A stretch of DNA of 64,000 nt, from positions 372,001-436,000 of the forward strand of contig NZ_JAHESF010000001.1 in the NCBI RefSeq assembly GCF_018598225.1. The letters run 5' to 3'. A program made the translations under genes and the position numbers. Below are positions 1 through 8,779 of this stretch, in pieces; the first letter of the stretch is position 1; each line of letters opens with the position of its first letter. This DNA is from Chryseosolibacter histidinae (lineage in GTDB: Bacteria > Bacteroidota > Bacteroidia > Cytophagales > Cyclobacteriaceae). The notes under the pieces were generated by a model. That model searched no databases. It saw nothing but the letters and a program-made list of their open reading frames with translations, and was not told where the DNA came from.

Positions 1-822
1 TTGCTGCCGGCGGCCCACCAGCCGTGGGGTGGCAAAAGTATCCATTTCAAGAGTTATGACCTGTCGGTGGTTATTTGTTCGTATTCAAGAATACATCACC
101 TGGCCGGCCTGATCGAGCGGTTTCAGAAACAGGATTTCTCTGGAACCTTTGAGCTCATCATTTGGAATAACAACGTTGACAACGTTAAAGAGATCGACCG
201 TTTGTATGCGGCATACAAGGATTTGATGGAGATCAAGGTAATTCACTCTGTTAAAAATTATTTCTGCATGCCCCGCATCGCGCTCACCGGCCTGTTGCGT
301 GGAAATTGCGTGGTTTGGTGCGATGACGATATTATCATCAAGCCCAACTATTTGAGTCACTTGTATGAGAAGCACCTGCAATTCGGTCCCAATGCCCTGG
401 TTTGTATCAGCGGTCACACTTTCTTATCGCCGGATATCGATGAAAACCTTCCGCACCTGGTGTGGGAGGGTGACGGCGTGGCATTGCATACCGTTGATCA
501 GGACGAAATGCTGGTCAGTATATTCCATGGCAATTCATGCATTCTCAGCAAGGAGCTCATGAGAAAAGCAGCCACCTTCAGAATGCCGACACTGGAGACC
601 GGGCTGGTGGATGATTACTGGTTGTCGTATGTCCTTTCACAGGAGCTGGGCGCCAGGCTTGTCAAGATCAAAGGCGATGCGATCATGAGCTTCGCTGACG
701 ATGCCAATGGGCAAGTAGCGATGTGGCGGAACAGGCATGTGAGATACCAGAAGATCGTATTTCATCTCTATCATCGACGAAAGAACTGGATCCCCGTGCC
801 CGACAGCACTTTGGTATCCTAA
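1..822 (+). CDS. Family 2-like glycosyltransferase (5' end cut by window)
   Basis: The reading frame is open from base 1, so the true start probably lies upstream; TTG at base 1 is not a convincing start. The protein begins a GT-A fold with a beta strand LSVVICSYSR near residue 21 and has WCDDDI near residue 105, the likely DxD-type motif that binds metal and nucleotide sugar. GT-A enzymes of this kind transfer a sugar from a nucleotide donor on the cytoplasmic side. The family assignment rests on these motifs; donor and acceptor are unknown. It stands at the edge of a glycan locus rich in glycosyltransferases and sulfotransferases, which suits assembly of a surface polysaccharide. Confidence 0.75.
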   Translation: MLPAAHQPWGGKSIHFKSYDLSVVICSYSRIHHLAGLIERFQKQDFSGTFELIIWNNNVDNVKEIDRLYAAYKDLMEIKVIHSVKNYFCMPRIALTGLLRGNCVVWCDDDIIIKPNYLSHLYEKHLQFGPNALVCISGHTFLSPDIDENLPHLVWEGDGVALHTVDQDEMLVSIFHGNSCILSKELMRKAATFRMPTLETGLVDDYWLSYVLSQELGARLVKIKGDAIMSFADDANGQVAMWRNRHVRYQKIVFHLYHRRKNWIPVPDSTLVS

Positions 823-914
823 ATGGTATTGATTTTCCTTACTAAATTAAGTAACTATGGAATCGCTGAGATCTTAATTAATATTTAAAAAATTCCACTA
901 AAAACAGACCTACA

Positions 915-1322
915 ATGGAAAAAACCTTCTATTCGAGTGACCACGTACTTTTTTTGCATTTTGAAATCTCAGGTGTTCTGAACGGATATATGCAACGAAA
1001 CAACAGCCCCATCAGACAGGCCCTAAAGGGAGTTTACATCGAGCAGGAATCCGGATTCAGACTGTCCTTTTTTATTGAAAAGAATTTCGGAGAAAGACTG
1101 AATATCCTGATGGCATTTTGCGGTGAGATAGCAAGTTCGAATAATAAAGAAACGATGCGTGTAAGTTTCCTGACACTCAACGAGAACTTCTCGCAAATTG
1201 AAGACCCCGTCCAGGGAGAAATGGCATTTACAACCGAAAAGCAGGAAACGTGGACTCGCGCTTATCAAAAACGGATTGTTTTACCCGACATAAAACTCTC
1301 CTTTAATTTAAAGGACGCGTAA
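915..1322 (+). CDS. Hypothetical protein, 135 aa
   Basis: I do not recognise this protein. It is soluble, with no signal peptide or membrane segment, and of mixed beta character with repeated hydrophobic strands. It starts with ATG, lies 92 bases after the glycosyltransferase in the same direction, and converges with the GT61 gene. The A+T-rich leader before it lacks a strong Shine-Dalgarno site, which is usual for Bacteroidota. Codon use looks ordinary and the length is well above random expectation, so I believe it is a real gene. Confidence 0.55.
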   Translation: MEKTFYSSDHVLFLHFEISGVLNGYMQRNNSPIRQALKGVYIEQESGFRLSFFIEKNFGERLNILMAFCGEIASSNNKETMRVSFLTLNENFSQIEDPVQGEMAFTTEKQETWTRAYQKRIVLPDIKLSFNLKDA

Positions 1323-1334
1323 CCTTTACGTTGG

Positions 1335-1404
1335 ATTTCAGATTTACAGTTTCAGATTTTTGTGCGTTTTTTAGATTCAAAAATTGAGATCTTAGATCTG
1401 AAAT
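1335..1404. repeat. Imperfect inverted repeat between convergent genes
   Basis: ATTTCAGATTTA at 1335-1346 is mirrored by TTAGATCTGAAAT at 1392-1404, with more CAGATTT units between. The element fills the gap between two convergent genes and may act as a weak bidirectional terminator. It resembles low-complexity CAGATTT-type intergenic repeats of Bacteroidota genomes. Confidence 0.45.
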
Positions 1405-1428
1405 TCCTCTATTCTATTTGACCCGTGT

Positions 1429-2499
1429 TTAATTTGGTTCAACCAGCCTGAGGTTATCTTCCAGCGTTTTTACCGGAATGAAGATATCACCCTTTTCCTT
1501 TTCTGTGGGTGTCAGCGCATCCAGGGAAGTAGTCAGGCAATGATGTTCCAGCTTCAGCTGATCACTTAAGAACCAATAGGCTTGATCCAGTAGCTCGGGA
1601 TGAAAAAATTCGAACACCTTGGTTCCCGGACGGCAGAACACCAAATTGGCGAGTCCGGCTCCGTGAGGTCCGAGCACAATCTCGGCGGCGTTAAAGAGTT
1701 TTACTTGCGCATCAAGTGGTAAGTCCTCCAGAACAACTTTGTCAAAGCCTTTCGATTGCAGGTAAGACCATACCTCCCCGGCATTGGTAATGTAGCGCCT
1801 CGCCCAATCGGTAGTGACATCTTTACGGGAGATATAGAGTCTTTTATTTTGCGGAAGGCCATTGCTGTCTCCAGGTAAAAAAACGTCGCGTAGAAACTGG
1901 ATGGCCCATGGCGGGTTGGTTGCGCACTTATAATTTACCAGCGAGGGTGCAACAACACGCGCGGCCTGTATATACAATCCCTGGTAGCCTAAGATCAGAT
2001 CTTTTTCGGTGAAACCGAGCTTGCCTAAAGACTCCCATTGAAAATTGAATCTCAGATACGGTACATATAGCTTATCGAACGGGACTTTACTGTCCTTTAG
2101 CATTTTGATACGTGGAATGATCTCAAGCATCCAGTGATAATAATTAGCGGGTGCCTGTGCCGCGATCACAGCTACGGTGAGATCAACGTATGTCAGCTCG
2201 GGCATTGCCTCCATCTCAAAGACTGTGTGCTTTTCGATAGGTCTTGTCCATTCAAAACCGGTTTCCTTGATTATTTTATTGTCTGGTGTAATAACCACGC
2301 CATGACGTCCGAATACCTTGCCCATCGGTATTTCCAGTACGAAGTTCTCCGGGAACCTGGCATGCTTCCATTGATGGTCGGGATCCAGCGGAAAGAGCGG
2401 CAGGGGGATGGCTTCTTCTTCCCGGATCTTGTGATAGATACATGCCTTGTTCTCTGCCAGCAGTTGCGCGACTGTAATATGTGTTTTTGGAACAGACAT
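1429..2499 (-). CDS. Glycosyltransferase family 61 (DUF563)
   Basis: This 356-aa protein carries the family hallmark VLGPHGAGLANLVF near residues 276-290, followed by RPGTKVFEF. An upstream segment YHWMLEIIPRI matches the conserved YHWxxD/E region of the N-terminal half. GT61 enzymes transfer pentoses or N-acetyl sugars in plants and capsular sugars in bacteria; the substrate here cannot be read from sequence. It is the last gene of a minus-strand operon starting at 6311, 12 bases after a sulfotransferase, so it probably adds or modifies a residue of the same sulfated glycan. No membrane segment is seen. Confidence 0.85.
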   Translation of the reverse strand: MSVPKTHITVAQLLAENKACIYHKIREEEAIPLPLFPLDPDHQWKHARFPENFVLEIPMGKVFGRHGVVITPDNKIIKETGFEWTRPIEKHTVFEMEAMPELTYVDLTVAVIAAQAPANYYHWMLEIIPRIKMLKDSKVPFDKLYVPYLRFNFQWESLGKLGFTEKDLILGYQGLYIQAARVVAPSLVNYKCATNPPWAIQFLRDVFLPGDSNGLPQNKRLYISRKDVTTDWARRYITNAGEVWSYLQSKGFDKVVLEDLPLDAQVKLFNAAEIVLGPHGAGLANLVFCRPGTKVFEFFHPELLDQAYWFLSDQLKLEHHCLTTSLDALTPTEKEKGDIFIPVKTLEDNLRLVEPN

Positions 2500-2511
2500 C
2501 GGCGCAGGTAA

Positions 2512-3327
2512 TTACAGGTGGAAATAGCGAGCCCACTGGGTATCACGGAAGTGCTGCTTCAGCGCATGATAGTTCGTCACGATTTCGTTCATGGGATAGG
2601 CGATCTGTTTTTTTAGCGCAGCTTTCACCGGATCGGGAGGCAGGTCCAGGAATTCGAAGATCTCGTGTAAAATTAAATCCCTGTCTTCTGCGAGGCGCTC
2701 ATACTCAACCTCAAGGAGCGGATGCATCCTGAACAGATCGGCGTAGAACTTTTCGTAAAAGTCAATTTGTTCAAAAAAAAGCCGGCACTCTTCCGGATGC
2801 ACCTCGAGCAACGTCTTCGGAGAGCCCTGGCCACGGTACGTCAGCCATTGATCGGTGATAAAAGCTGTCTTTAATGAGACCAGTGTTTCAAATTTGTTAT
2901 CCCTTTTCAGGTGGATGACCCTGATATCTTTTTCATCGCGCAGGTACTGCCATGTTTTTTCAAACCTGTCGAAAAGCGCTCCGATGTCCGATTCCTGCGT
3001 GACGCTTGCCATGAGCCCCGTGATCTTTTTATTCAGCTCATCCGGTATTTCCCCCGGGTGATCCATGCCCATAAAATATTCCATCCTGAGATGATTGTAG
3101 AATTGTTTAAACCCTACTGCCTTCACCTCTTCAGATTGCCCGGGATCAAAGTATTCAGAAACATATGATAGGGGAGCCGTGAGCGCCTTTTCCAGCTGAG
3201 GCTCCTCCAGTGCATACAGGTTAAAGATCTCTCCATGCATGACCACATTTTTGTGAGCCTTTAACAGGAACGTCAGCAGGTTTGAGCCCGTTCGTGCAGT
3301 GCTTAATATGATAAAACGTGTACTCAA
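2512..3327 (-). CDS. Stf0-like sulfotransferase (copy 2 of tandem pair)
   Basis: The N-terminus ILSTARTGSNLLTFLL (residues 7-22) is the 5'-phosphosulfate-binding loop of PAPS-dependent sulfotransferases, and IRVIHLKRDN near residue 135 fits the 3'-phosphate-binding strand and loop. Proteins of this type move sulfate from PAPS to a carbohydrate hydroxyl in the cytoplasm. It lies 33 bases downstream of a paralogue (3361-4116). Both end with the motif LKxxFRDTQW, pointing to an old tandem duplication or a shared acceptor-binding tail. It is the fourth gene of the epimerase-aminotransferase operon. The acceptor is unknown. Confidence 0.8.
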   Translation of the reverse strand: MSTRFIILSTARTGSNLLTFLLKAHKNVVMHGEIFNLYALEEPQLEKALTAPLSYVSEYFDPGQSEEVKAVGFKQFYNHLRMEYFMGMDHPGEIPDELNKKITGLMASVTQESDIGALFDRFEKTWQYLRDEKDIRVIHLKRDNKFETLVSLKTAFITDQWLTYRGQGSPKTLLEVHPEECRLFFEQIDFYEKFYADLFRMHPLLEVEYERLAEDRDLILHEIFEFLDLPPDPVKAALKKQIAYPMNEIVTNYHALKQHFRDTQWARYFHL

Positions 3328-3360
3328 GTGTTCTTCATTTTAATGTATTCAGATTCGGGG

Positions 3361-4116
3361 TCATTCCGATGCAAAAAAAGCAGACCATTGTGTGTCCCGG
3401 AACTTCTCCTTCAGCTCGTAATAGTTCTGCACGGCCACCGAATGTTTAACGACCGGATGTTTACGTAACCTGGATTTGATCTCACACCTGGGTACTTCTA
3501 AAAAATCCATTATTGCTTCATCCGTTTTATCGGCGGTAACTTCGTCATAGTCAAGATTCAAGACCTGGTGATGTCTGAAATATCGGTCAAACCTGCTCCA
3601 TTCTTCCTCAATCTCGTTGAAGTACGCCCTGCAGTTTTCATAATCGAGCGTGACCTTGGCATCCTCGCTTACGGTGTCTTCGTGATGGGGATGATTGATC
3701 CATTTCCTGGTGAGCATTGCTTTCTTCAGGGAAACAAGGGAATCAAGTATGTTGGGCCTTTTCAGGTGCAGGATCCTGATCGACCGGTCATCGATGATCT
3801 TATTCAAGACAGAAGGATAATCTTTCGCGTGCGGGTAATGGAATTTGAACCCGACAGCTTTGATGTTCTCCGGATAGTCCCTGAAAATTATTTTCTGGAG
3901 AAATTCATCCGGTTTTTCGTTTCTCATTTTTTTTGCTTCCTGTAACGAGACCGGTAAGCCTGAGATCAGATCGCCCGCAAAGAAGTCCAGGTCTTTTTCT
4001 TTGCCATCAAACATCTCCAGGTAGCACAAAATATTGCTATGGCTGTGGAGCTTCGTTGACAGATACACCGAACCGGTTCTGGCGGTGCAAATCACTACAA
4101 ACTTATTATACGACAT
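3361..4116 (-). CDS. Stf0-like sulfotransferase (copy 1 of tandem pair)
   Basis: This 251-aa enzyme begins with VVICTARTGSVYLSTKL, the PAPS 5'-phosphosulfate loop, and carries SIRILHLKRPN near residue 115 as the likely 3'-phosphate site. It shares the C-terminal LKxxFRDTQW motif with its neighbour 2512-3327, but the two differ strongly elsewhere, so they probably sulfate different positions. It follows the DegT aminotransferase by 50 bases in the same operon. Sulfation of an amino sugar made by the preceding enzymes is a reasonable inference, not shown. Confidence 0.8.
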   Translation of the reverse strand: MSYNKFVVICTARTGSVYLSTKLHSHSNILCYLEMFDGKEKDLDFFAGDLISGLPVSLQEAKKMRNEKPDEFLQKIIFRDYPENIKAVGFKFHYPHAKDYPSVLNKIIDDRSIRILHLKRPNILDSLVSLKKAMLTRKWINHPHHEDTVSEDAKVTLDYENCRAYFNEIEEEWSRFDRYFRHHQVLNLDYDEVTADKTDEAIMDFLEVPRCEIKSRLRKHPVVKHSVAVQNYYELKEKFRDTQWSAFFASE

Positions 4117-4166
4117 AGTATAAGACTAAGGATGAAAACCTGGTTGCCCAGACTAAACGACTTTTT

Positions 4167-5306
4167 TTAACGATTCAATCCCTGCTGCGTATCCTTAATG
4201 ATATTGCAGATATCTTCTATCTCCGAGTCTTTGAGCGCTACAAAGGATGGAAGATATAACCCGTGCAAATGAATAAATGTTGAATTGGGGAACTCACCTT
4301 TAATGGCAAGACCTTTTAAGAAAGGCTGCTTGTGCGCCGGTGTAAAGAAGTTCCTGGTTTCTATTCCCTGGGCGCTGAGTATCGACTGAAGGTATGCCAT
4401 GGAACACCCGAATTCCTCTGTGACCAGTATACCAAAAACCCAATAGACATTTTTTGCCCAGGGTTTGTTCGGTGGAAAGACCACCCCAGGCACCCCGTTG
4501 AGATAGCGCATGTACAAATTTGCGATCTGTATTTTTTTCTCGATGGCGTGATCGACGTATTCGAGCTGCCCCAGGCCAATCGCAGCCTGGATGTTTGTCA
4601 TGCGATAGTTATAGCCTACAGCGGTATGCTCAAACCGAAACTGCTCCGTTCCAAAGGCCATGTTTTTCTTTGACTTCACCAGCTCAAAGATCTTGGGATC
4701 GTTGGTGGTGATCATGCCGCCTTCACCCGTCGTGATGATCTTGTTGGCATAGAAGCTGTAACAGGATATATTTCCCCAGTTGCCTATAAATTCACCGTCC
4801 ACTTCTGCTCCGATGGCTTCCGAGCAATCTTCGATCAACAGCAGGCCGTGTTTGTCGCAGATCCTTTTAATGGCAGGCATATAAGCAGGATGGCCATAAT
4901 TATGGACCACCATAATAGCTTTTGTTTTTTTGGATACCTTACTTTCGATCTGATCGACGTCCATGTTCCAGGTCTCGTCGATGTCGACAAATACCGGTAT
5001 ACACCTGTTCTGCAGGATCGCAAAAACCGGTGCCATCATTGTAAAATCCGGAATGATTATTTCATCACCGTCACCCAGCCCCAAAACGTCAATGGCAAGA
5101 TGAAGCGCATTGGTGGCGTTGCTCACCGTTACGGCGTACCGGCTTTTACAAAAGCTCGCGAACTTGTTTTCAAAGTCGTTGATGAACCGCCCCTTCGAAG
5201 AGATCCATCCCTCGTGAAGTGCCTCATTAACATACCTGATCTCATTTTCCCAGAGGTACGGCTTGCAAACAGGTATGTTTATGGTCTGTGGCTGGTATGA
5301 CTGCAT
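4167..5306 (-). CDS. DegT/DnrJ/EryC1/StrS sugar aminotransferase
   Basis: This 379-aa protein is a fold-type-I PLP enzyme. Lys189 in SFYANKIITTGEGG is the Schiff-base lysine, Asp160 in LLIEDCSEA pairs with the pyridine nitrogen, and SNATNALHL near residue 72 binds the phosphate. The family uses glutamate to aminate a nucleotide-linked keto-sugar (3- or 4-keto). The NAD-dependent epimerase/dehydratase immediately upstream (9 bases apart) would supply the keto-sugar. The neighbouring glycosyltransferase and sulfotransferases suggest the amino sugar enters a surface glycan. Which keto position is used cannot be told from sequence. Confidence 0.9.
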   Translation of the reverse strand: MQSYQPQTINIPVCKPYLWENEIRYVNEALHEGWISSKGRFINDFENKFASFCKSRYAVTVSNATNALHLAIDVLGLGDGDEIIIPDFTMMAPVFAILQNRCIPVFVDIDETWNMDVDQIESKVSKKTKAIMVVHNYGHPAYMPAIKRICDKHGLLLIEDCSEAIGAEVDGEFIGNWGNISCYSFYANKIITTGEGGMITTNDPKIFELVKSKKNMAFGTEQFRFEHTAVGYNYRMTNIQAAIGLGQLEYVDHAIEKKIQIANLYMRYLNGVPGVVFPPNKPWAKNVYWVFGILVTEEFGCSMAYLQSILSAQGIETRNFFTPAHKQPFLKGLAIKGEFPNSTFIHLHGLYLPSFVALKDSEIEDICNIIKDTQQGLNR

Positions 5307-5315
5307 GCGATGAGA

Positions 5316-6311
5316 TTATTTAAGCATTTGGTTTCCACTGACGAAACTTTCCCAGCTCCACCTGCTGTTATTCTTATAAAACCAACTTACTGTTTCTTCA
5401 AGACCATCCATCATGCTCGTTTTCGGTTTCCACCCAGTGTAGTGGAGCAGTTTTGTGTTATTGCATTGAAACTTATCGATGTCCAGTCGCCTCAGCCTTT
5501 TCGGGTCCTGCTCGATCCGCAGGTTTTTCACCTTCATTATCTTCGCGATATTTTCCGCCAGCCATTCCACAGAATAGGAATTGTTCGATCCGACATTAAC
5601 GGCGTCACCATTCTTGACATCAGATTGCAACACCATGATCAGGGCGCGTGCTGTATCATGAACAAACGTAAAGTCCCTTTCGGCTTTGTAATTTCCCAGC
5701 AGCAGGGTATTGCTTCTGTTGAGCTGATAAATAATTTCGGGAACAATGTAGGGCTCTGTTTCGCGCGGGCCGTAACAGTTGAAGATCCTGGCAATGACAA
5801 CCGGCGTATGGTGCTCTAAGTTGTGGGTATAACATAACCGGTCGGCAGCGAGCTTAGAAACCGCATAAGTGTTAACCGGACTTAAACAAATGTTCTCATC
5901 GAGGATGGCGACATCGGCAACGCCATAAACCTCGGTAGAGGAAACGTAAAGCATGCGTTTTACACCGCAGATATTGCAGGCTTCCAGCAAATTCAAACAG
6001 GCGGTAACGTTCACGTCAAAGAACCTTTTGGGCCATAAATAGGCGGAGGGCACATAAGTGTCGCCAATACAATTCAGGACGAATTCAACCTTGTTGTCAA
6101 GCATGCATTTAACGATGTCCATCTGATTCAGCGCATCACCCTGAATGACGGTAACCCCGTTTAGGTTGGCGACGTTTTCCGGAACACCATGAAGATAGTT
6201 GTCAAAGCAGATCACCCGGCAATTGTAGTTTAACAGCTCTCTTACAATAGCAGACCCTACAAAGCCAGCCCCGCCGGCTACCATAACGGTGGAATTTGAT
6301 ATGTCGATCAT
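5316..6311 (-). CDS. NAD-dependent nucleotide-sugar epimerase/dehydratase (extended SDR)
   Basis: The N-terminus VAGGAGFVGS (residues 11-20) is the Rossmann dinucleotide loop. Catalytic residues fit Ser124/Ser125, Tyr149 and Lys153 (YAVSK), with TEVYG at 126-130. The 331-aa length is normal for extended SDRs such as GDP-mannose or TDP-glucose dehydratases and UDP-sugar epimerases. It is the first gene of the five-gene minus operon ending with GT61 and probably makes the keto or epimerised nucleotide sugar that the DegT enzyme then aminates. The start ATG is preceded by a leader of about 260 nt from the promoter at 6580-6610. Confidence 0.87.
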   Translation of the reverse strand: MIDISNSTVMVAGGAGFVGSAIVRELLNYNCRVICFDNYLHGVPENVANLNGVTVIQGDALNQMDIVKCMLDNKVEFVLNCIGDTYVPSAYLWPKRFFDVNVTACLNLLEACNICGVKRMLYVSSTEVYGVADVAILDENICLSPVNTYAVSKLAADRLCYTHNLEHHTPVVIARIFNCYGPRETEPYIVPEIIYQLNRSNTLLLGNYKAERDFTFVHDTARALIMVLQSDVKNGDAVNVGSNNSYSVEWLAENIAKIMKVKNLRIEQDPKRLRRLDIDKFQCNNTKLLHYTGWKPKTSMMDGLEETVSWFYKNNSRWSWESFVSGNQMLK

Positions 6312-6579
6312 TAGTGAAATGTTGGTTTAAAACATTATATCAGTTACGGGAACCTTGCCACCGGGACCACCGAAGGTCACCGGGCAAAATGCTGGATATC
6401 CGTTTGGGCGAAGCGCTGCCATGCAAACGGTGCTGTCCTGACAAATACCATCAGGGCATCCATTCGCCATCTCCCGGGCTACCGGCCAAATTTTATCCGA
6501 CGTATAAATGAATAATTAAAATATCCGTTAGACGGTTTTTCATCTCAGTGCGCTCTGCATATCGTCTGCTTGGATATGT

Positions 6580-6610
6580 TAAAAGTACTATTTTTTTAAT
6601 TTCTACCAAA
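6580..6610 (-). promoter_or_regulatory. Promoter for the epimerase operon
   Basis: On the minus strand TTTG (6610-6607) is followed after exactly 19 bases by TACTTTTA (6587-6580), one base from the Bacteroidota consensus TTTG-N19-TAnnTTTG. The same sequence with the same spacing occurs at 10017-10047 ahead of the metallolyase. The conservation includes AAAAAAATAGTACTTTTA, well beyond the two boxes. Confidence 0.6.
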
Positions 6611-6695
6611 TCAAATTGAATTAAAACGGCGTTCGTTGGAATTACGGCCCTTTATTTTTTTACTCGTGCCTGACACATCAAGGCTGACTGGCAGA

Positions 6696-6721
6696 TCGAA
6701 TGTTCATTTTGAGCGTTCGAT
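6696..6721. promoter_or_regulatory. Shared 26-bp element, copy 1 (putative operator)
   Basis: TCGAATGTTCATTTTGAGCG followed by TTCGAT matches 10079-10104 at 21 of 26 positions. Its ends TCGA...TCGA are weakly palindromic. It sits 56 bases before the -33 box of the plus promoter of the radical SAM gene; in copy 2 the distance is 57, which links the element to the rightward promoters. It is probably a binding site for a common regulator. Confidence 0.5.
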
Positions 6722-6777
6722 GATTTGTCAATCTCCGGGGCTGATGCCTTGCGCCAGACCCGGACCCAGGCTTGCTA

Positions 6778-6808
6778 TTTGAATTTTAACCACAAGTTGT
6801 TAATTTCA
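6778..6808 (+). promoter_or_regulatory. Promoter for the radical SAM gene
   Basis: TTTG (6778-6781), then 19 bases, then TAATTTCA (6801-6808). The start codon follows 53 bases later. The segment resembles 10162-10192 (ATTTGAA ... TTAATTTTCATT), upstream of the oxygenase operon. The rest of the 6312-6861 gap (550 bases) holds the opposing promoter and the 26-bp element; I see no gene in it. Confidence 0.5.
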
Positions 6809-6861
6809 TTGCGCCTAGGCCATTCGATGTCTTAGGCCCAACTGAAATCTAATGTAATAAG

Positions 6862-7893
6862 GTGAAAAAATTCTGTTCGAAACCATTTGAGAACATTGCT
6901 GTTCATGCTGACGGCAGTGTTTGGATGTGCTGTCATGACTGGCTCTCGACGCCGATCGGCAATTTGAATGATTCCAGCTTTGAAGACATCTGGAATGGCG
7001 AGGTTGCAAAATCGATACGCCGTTCAATAATAGATCAAAGCTTCAGCTATTGCGACAGCAGTCAATGTCCTGCGCTGGCATCCGACAGCTTGCCCATGGT
7101 AACGGAGGCCAGCCTGGAAAAATGGGAGAAGGCCATCGCGCCCGGCAGCGACTCGGAAAAGCACCCATCGCCTAAATCCATCAGCCTGACGTACGATGCA
7201 ACATGCAATTTAAAGTGCCCGTCGTGCCGGTCAGACTATATCATTTTCGACAGAAAGCAACGGGCGCAGGTAAAGAAAATTCACGACGCGCTCTTTGAAT
7301 TTTCTCTAAAGGACCTGGAACGGATCCATATGACAGGTTATGGCGATCCGTTTTCAAGTGCCGTTTTCAGGGATTTTCTCCGGACGGTGTCAAGGGAGAA
7401 GTTTCCCTCCCTGAGAATAGCCCTCATGACCAATGCCCTGCTGCTCACACCTAAAATGTGGGAGTCAATGCCTGGCGCCCATCGGCTCATCGATTCTATT
7501 CACGTCTCGGTTGACGGCTGCAGCGAAGCAACCTATTCGCTGAACAGGGGTGGCGATTTTTCGCTGCTGTTGGAGAACCTGGAGTTTGTTGCCTCCATCC
7601 GGCGATCTTTGACCATCCGCCATTTCGAAATAAGCTTTGTTGTTCAGCAAAATAACTTTCGGGAAATGCCTGATTTTGTACAGCTAGGGGAGAGGTTGAA
7701 CTGCGATAAGGTGCTCTTTCAAAGGATCATCAACTGGGGTACCTATACACCTGACGATTTCAAATTGCGGGAAGTACATGAAGAGACGCATCCTGATCAC
7801 CAGGAATTCAAACAACTGCTGTCTTCTGAAATTTTTGCGTCGCCGGTCGTCGACCTGACCAATTTGAGCAATTTCCGGGACGCCGGCAGCTAA
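6862..7893 (+). CDS. Radical SAM protein with N-terminal SPASM-like domain
   Basis: The start is GTG at 6862; no better start exists. Residues 5-69 look like a SPASM domain: Cys5, Cys23-Cys24 after HADGSVWMCC, IGNLxxxSFEDIWNG, then Cys64 and Cys69-Pro. The radical SAM core follows: ATCNLKCPSC gives Cys115-x3-Cys119-x2-Cys122, the cluster that binds SAM, with MTGYGDPF and HVSVDG as later core strands. Classical SPASM proteins place this auxiliary-cluster domain after the core, so the order is swapped. The family modifies peptides, sugars or other substrates by radical chemistry; the substrate here is probably a glycan-locus intermediate. It ends 58 bases before the DUF6492 gene. Confidence 0.82.
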   Translation: MKKFCSKPFENIAVHADGSVWMCCHDWLSTPIGNLNDSSFEDIWNGEVAKSIRRSIIDQSFSYCDSSQCPALASDSLPMVTEASLEKWEKAIAPGSDSEKHPSPKSISLTYDATCNLKCPSCRSDYIIFDRKQRAQVKKIHDALFEFSLKDLERIHMTGYGDPFSSAVFRDFLRTVSREKFPSLRIALMTNALLLTPKMWESMPGAHRLIDSIHVSVDGCSEATYSLNRGGDFSLLLENLEFVASIRRSLTIRHFEISFVVQQNNFREMPDFVQLGERLNCDKVLFQRIINWGTYTPDDFKLREVHEETHPDHQEFKQLLSSEIFASPVVDLTNLSNFRDAGS

Positions 7894-7951
7894 GAACGCT
7901 GGAGTGTGTCAATTAATTATAGAAGCAGGCCGCCATTATTAAATTGTGTCA

Positions 7952-8770
7952 ATGGATATCATCATTAAGTCATTTAACAGAGACCTGTACACATTTTTGC
8001 AACTGCAGCGCGATATCCTGGCAAACGCACGATTGAACGGTGCGGTCAGTGTCATTGTGCCGCAAGAAGATATGGCGTTGTTCAGGAAGCATATCACAGC
8101 TTCCTTTGATTTATTTTCTGACGAGGATATTTTAGCAGAAGCCGGGTGCCAGGCTAAATACTGCAGTACCTGGTACTCGCAACAGGTTGTAAAACTTGCA
8201 GCGTGTTCCGTTTTAAAGGCCGACCATTACCTGGTTCTGGACTCTAATACATTGATCAACGGACCGCTGACGCAAGCCGATCTTAAAATAGGTAATCAGT
8301 GGGTGTATGAGGTCAATCATTGCAACGATGAAGACCTGAAATTCGAGGAAGGATCATTCCGGTATTTGGGACTCAGCAAAAAACTGTTGAAGATCAGGAA
8401 CGTCAACCAGGTGCTGATGAAGAAACATGTTCTCGGATTGCTGCACCACATCGGGGAACGGTCTTCGCGAAACCCGATCGAGGTGTTATTGGAGACCGCG
8501 AGATATCCGGTGATGTCATGGACAGAATTTCACCTGTACGGGGTCTGGCTGGATAATATCAGCGCACCGGAGTATGTTTTTGCAGAGAAGAACGCAGCAG
8601 CAACGATCAACTGGCTCAGGTACTCGGAAAACCCTTTGCTCATCCTTGAAGCGCTCGAAGCCCAAAAGCCCCTGATGGTGAAACTTTATAAGGTACGGGA
8701 CAATTATCTGATGCCCGATCGTGACTACGACGAACTGGTTAGCCAGATCAAATCGTTGTTTGTTTCGTGA
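7952..8770 (+). CDS. DUF6492-like protein, probable glycosyltransferase
   Basis: The 272-aa protein begins MDIIIKSFNRDLYTF; a GTG two codons upstream (7946) is an alternative start. DHYLVLDSNTLI near residue 95 has the shape of a GT-A metal-binding segment, and the protein resembles DUF6492 proteins found among polysaccharide genes. Late motif PVMSWTEFHLYGVWL is typical of that family. It follows the radical SAM gene on the same strand and converges with the metallolyase, only 9 bases away. Function is inferred from family and place only. Confidence 0.6.
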   Translation: MDIIIKSFNRDLYTFLQLQRDILANARLNGAVSVIVPQEDMALFRKHITASFDLFSDEDILAEAGCQAKYCSTWYSQQVVKLAACSVLKADHYLVLDSNTLINGPLTQADLKIGNQWVYEVNHCNDEDLKFEEGSFRYLGLSKKLLKIRNVNQVLMKKHVLGLLHHIGERSSRNPIEVLLETARYPVMSWTEFHLYGVWLDNISAPEYVFAEKNAAATINWLRYSENPLLILEALEAQKPLMVKLYKVRDNYLMPDRDYDELVSQIKSLFVS

Positions 8771-8779
8771 AGGAGCCGT

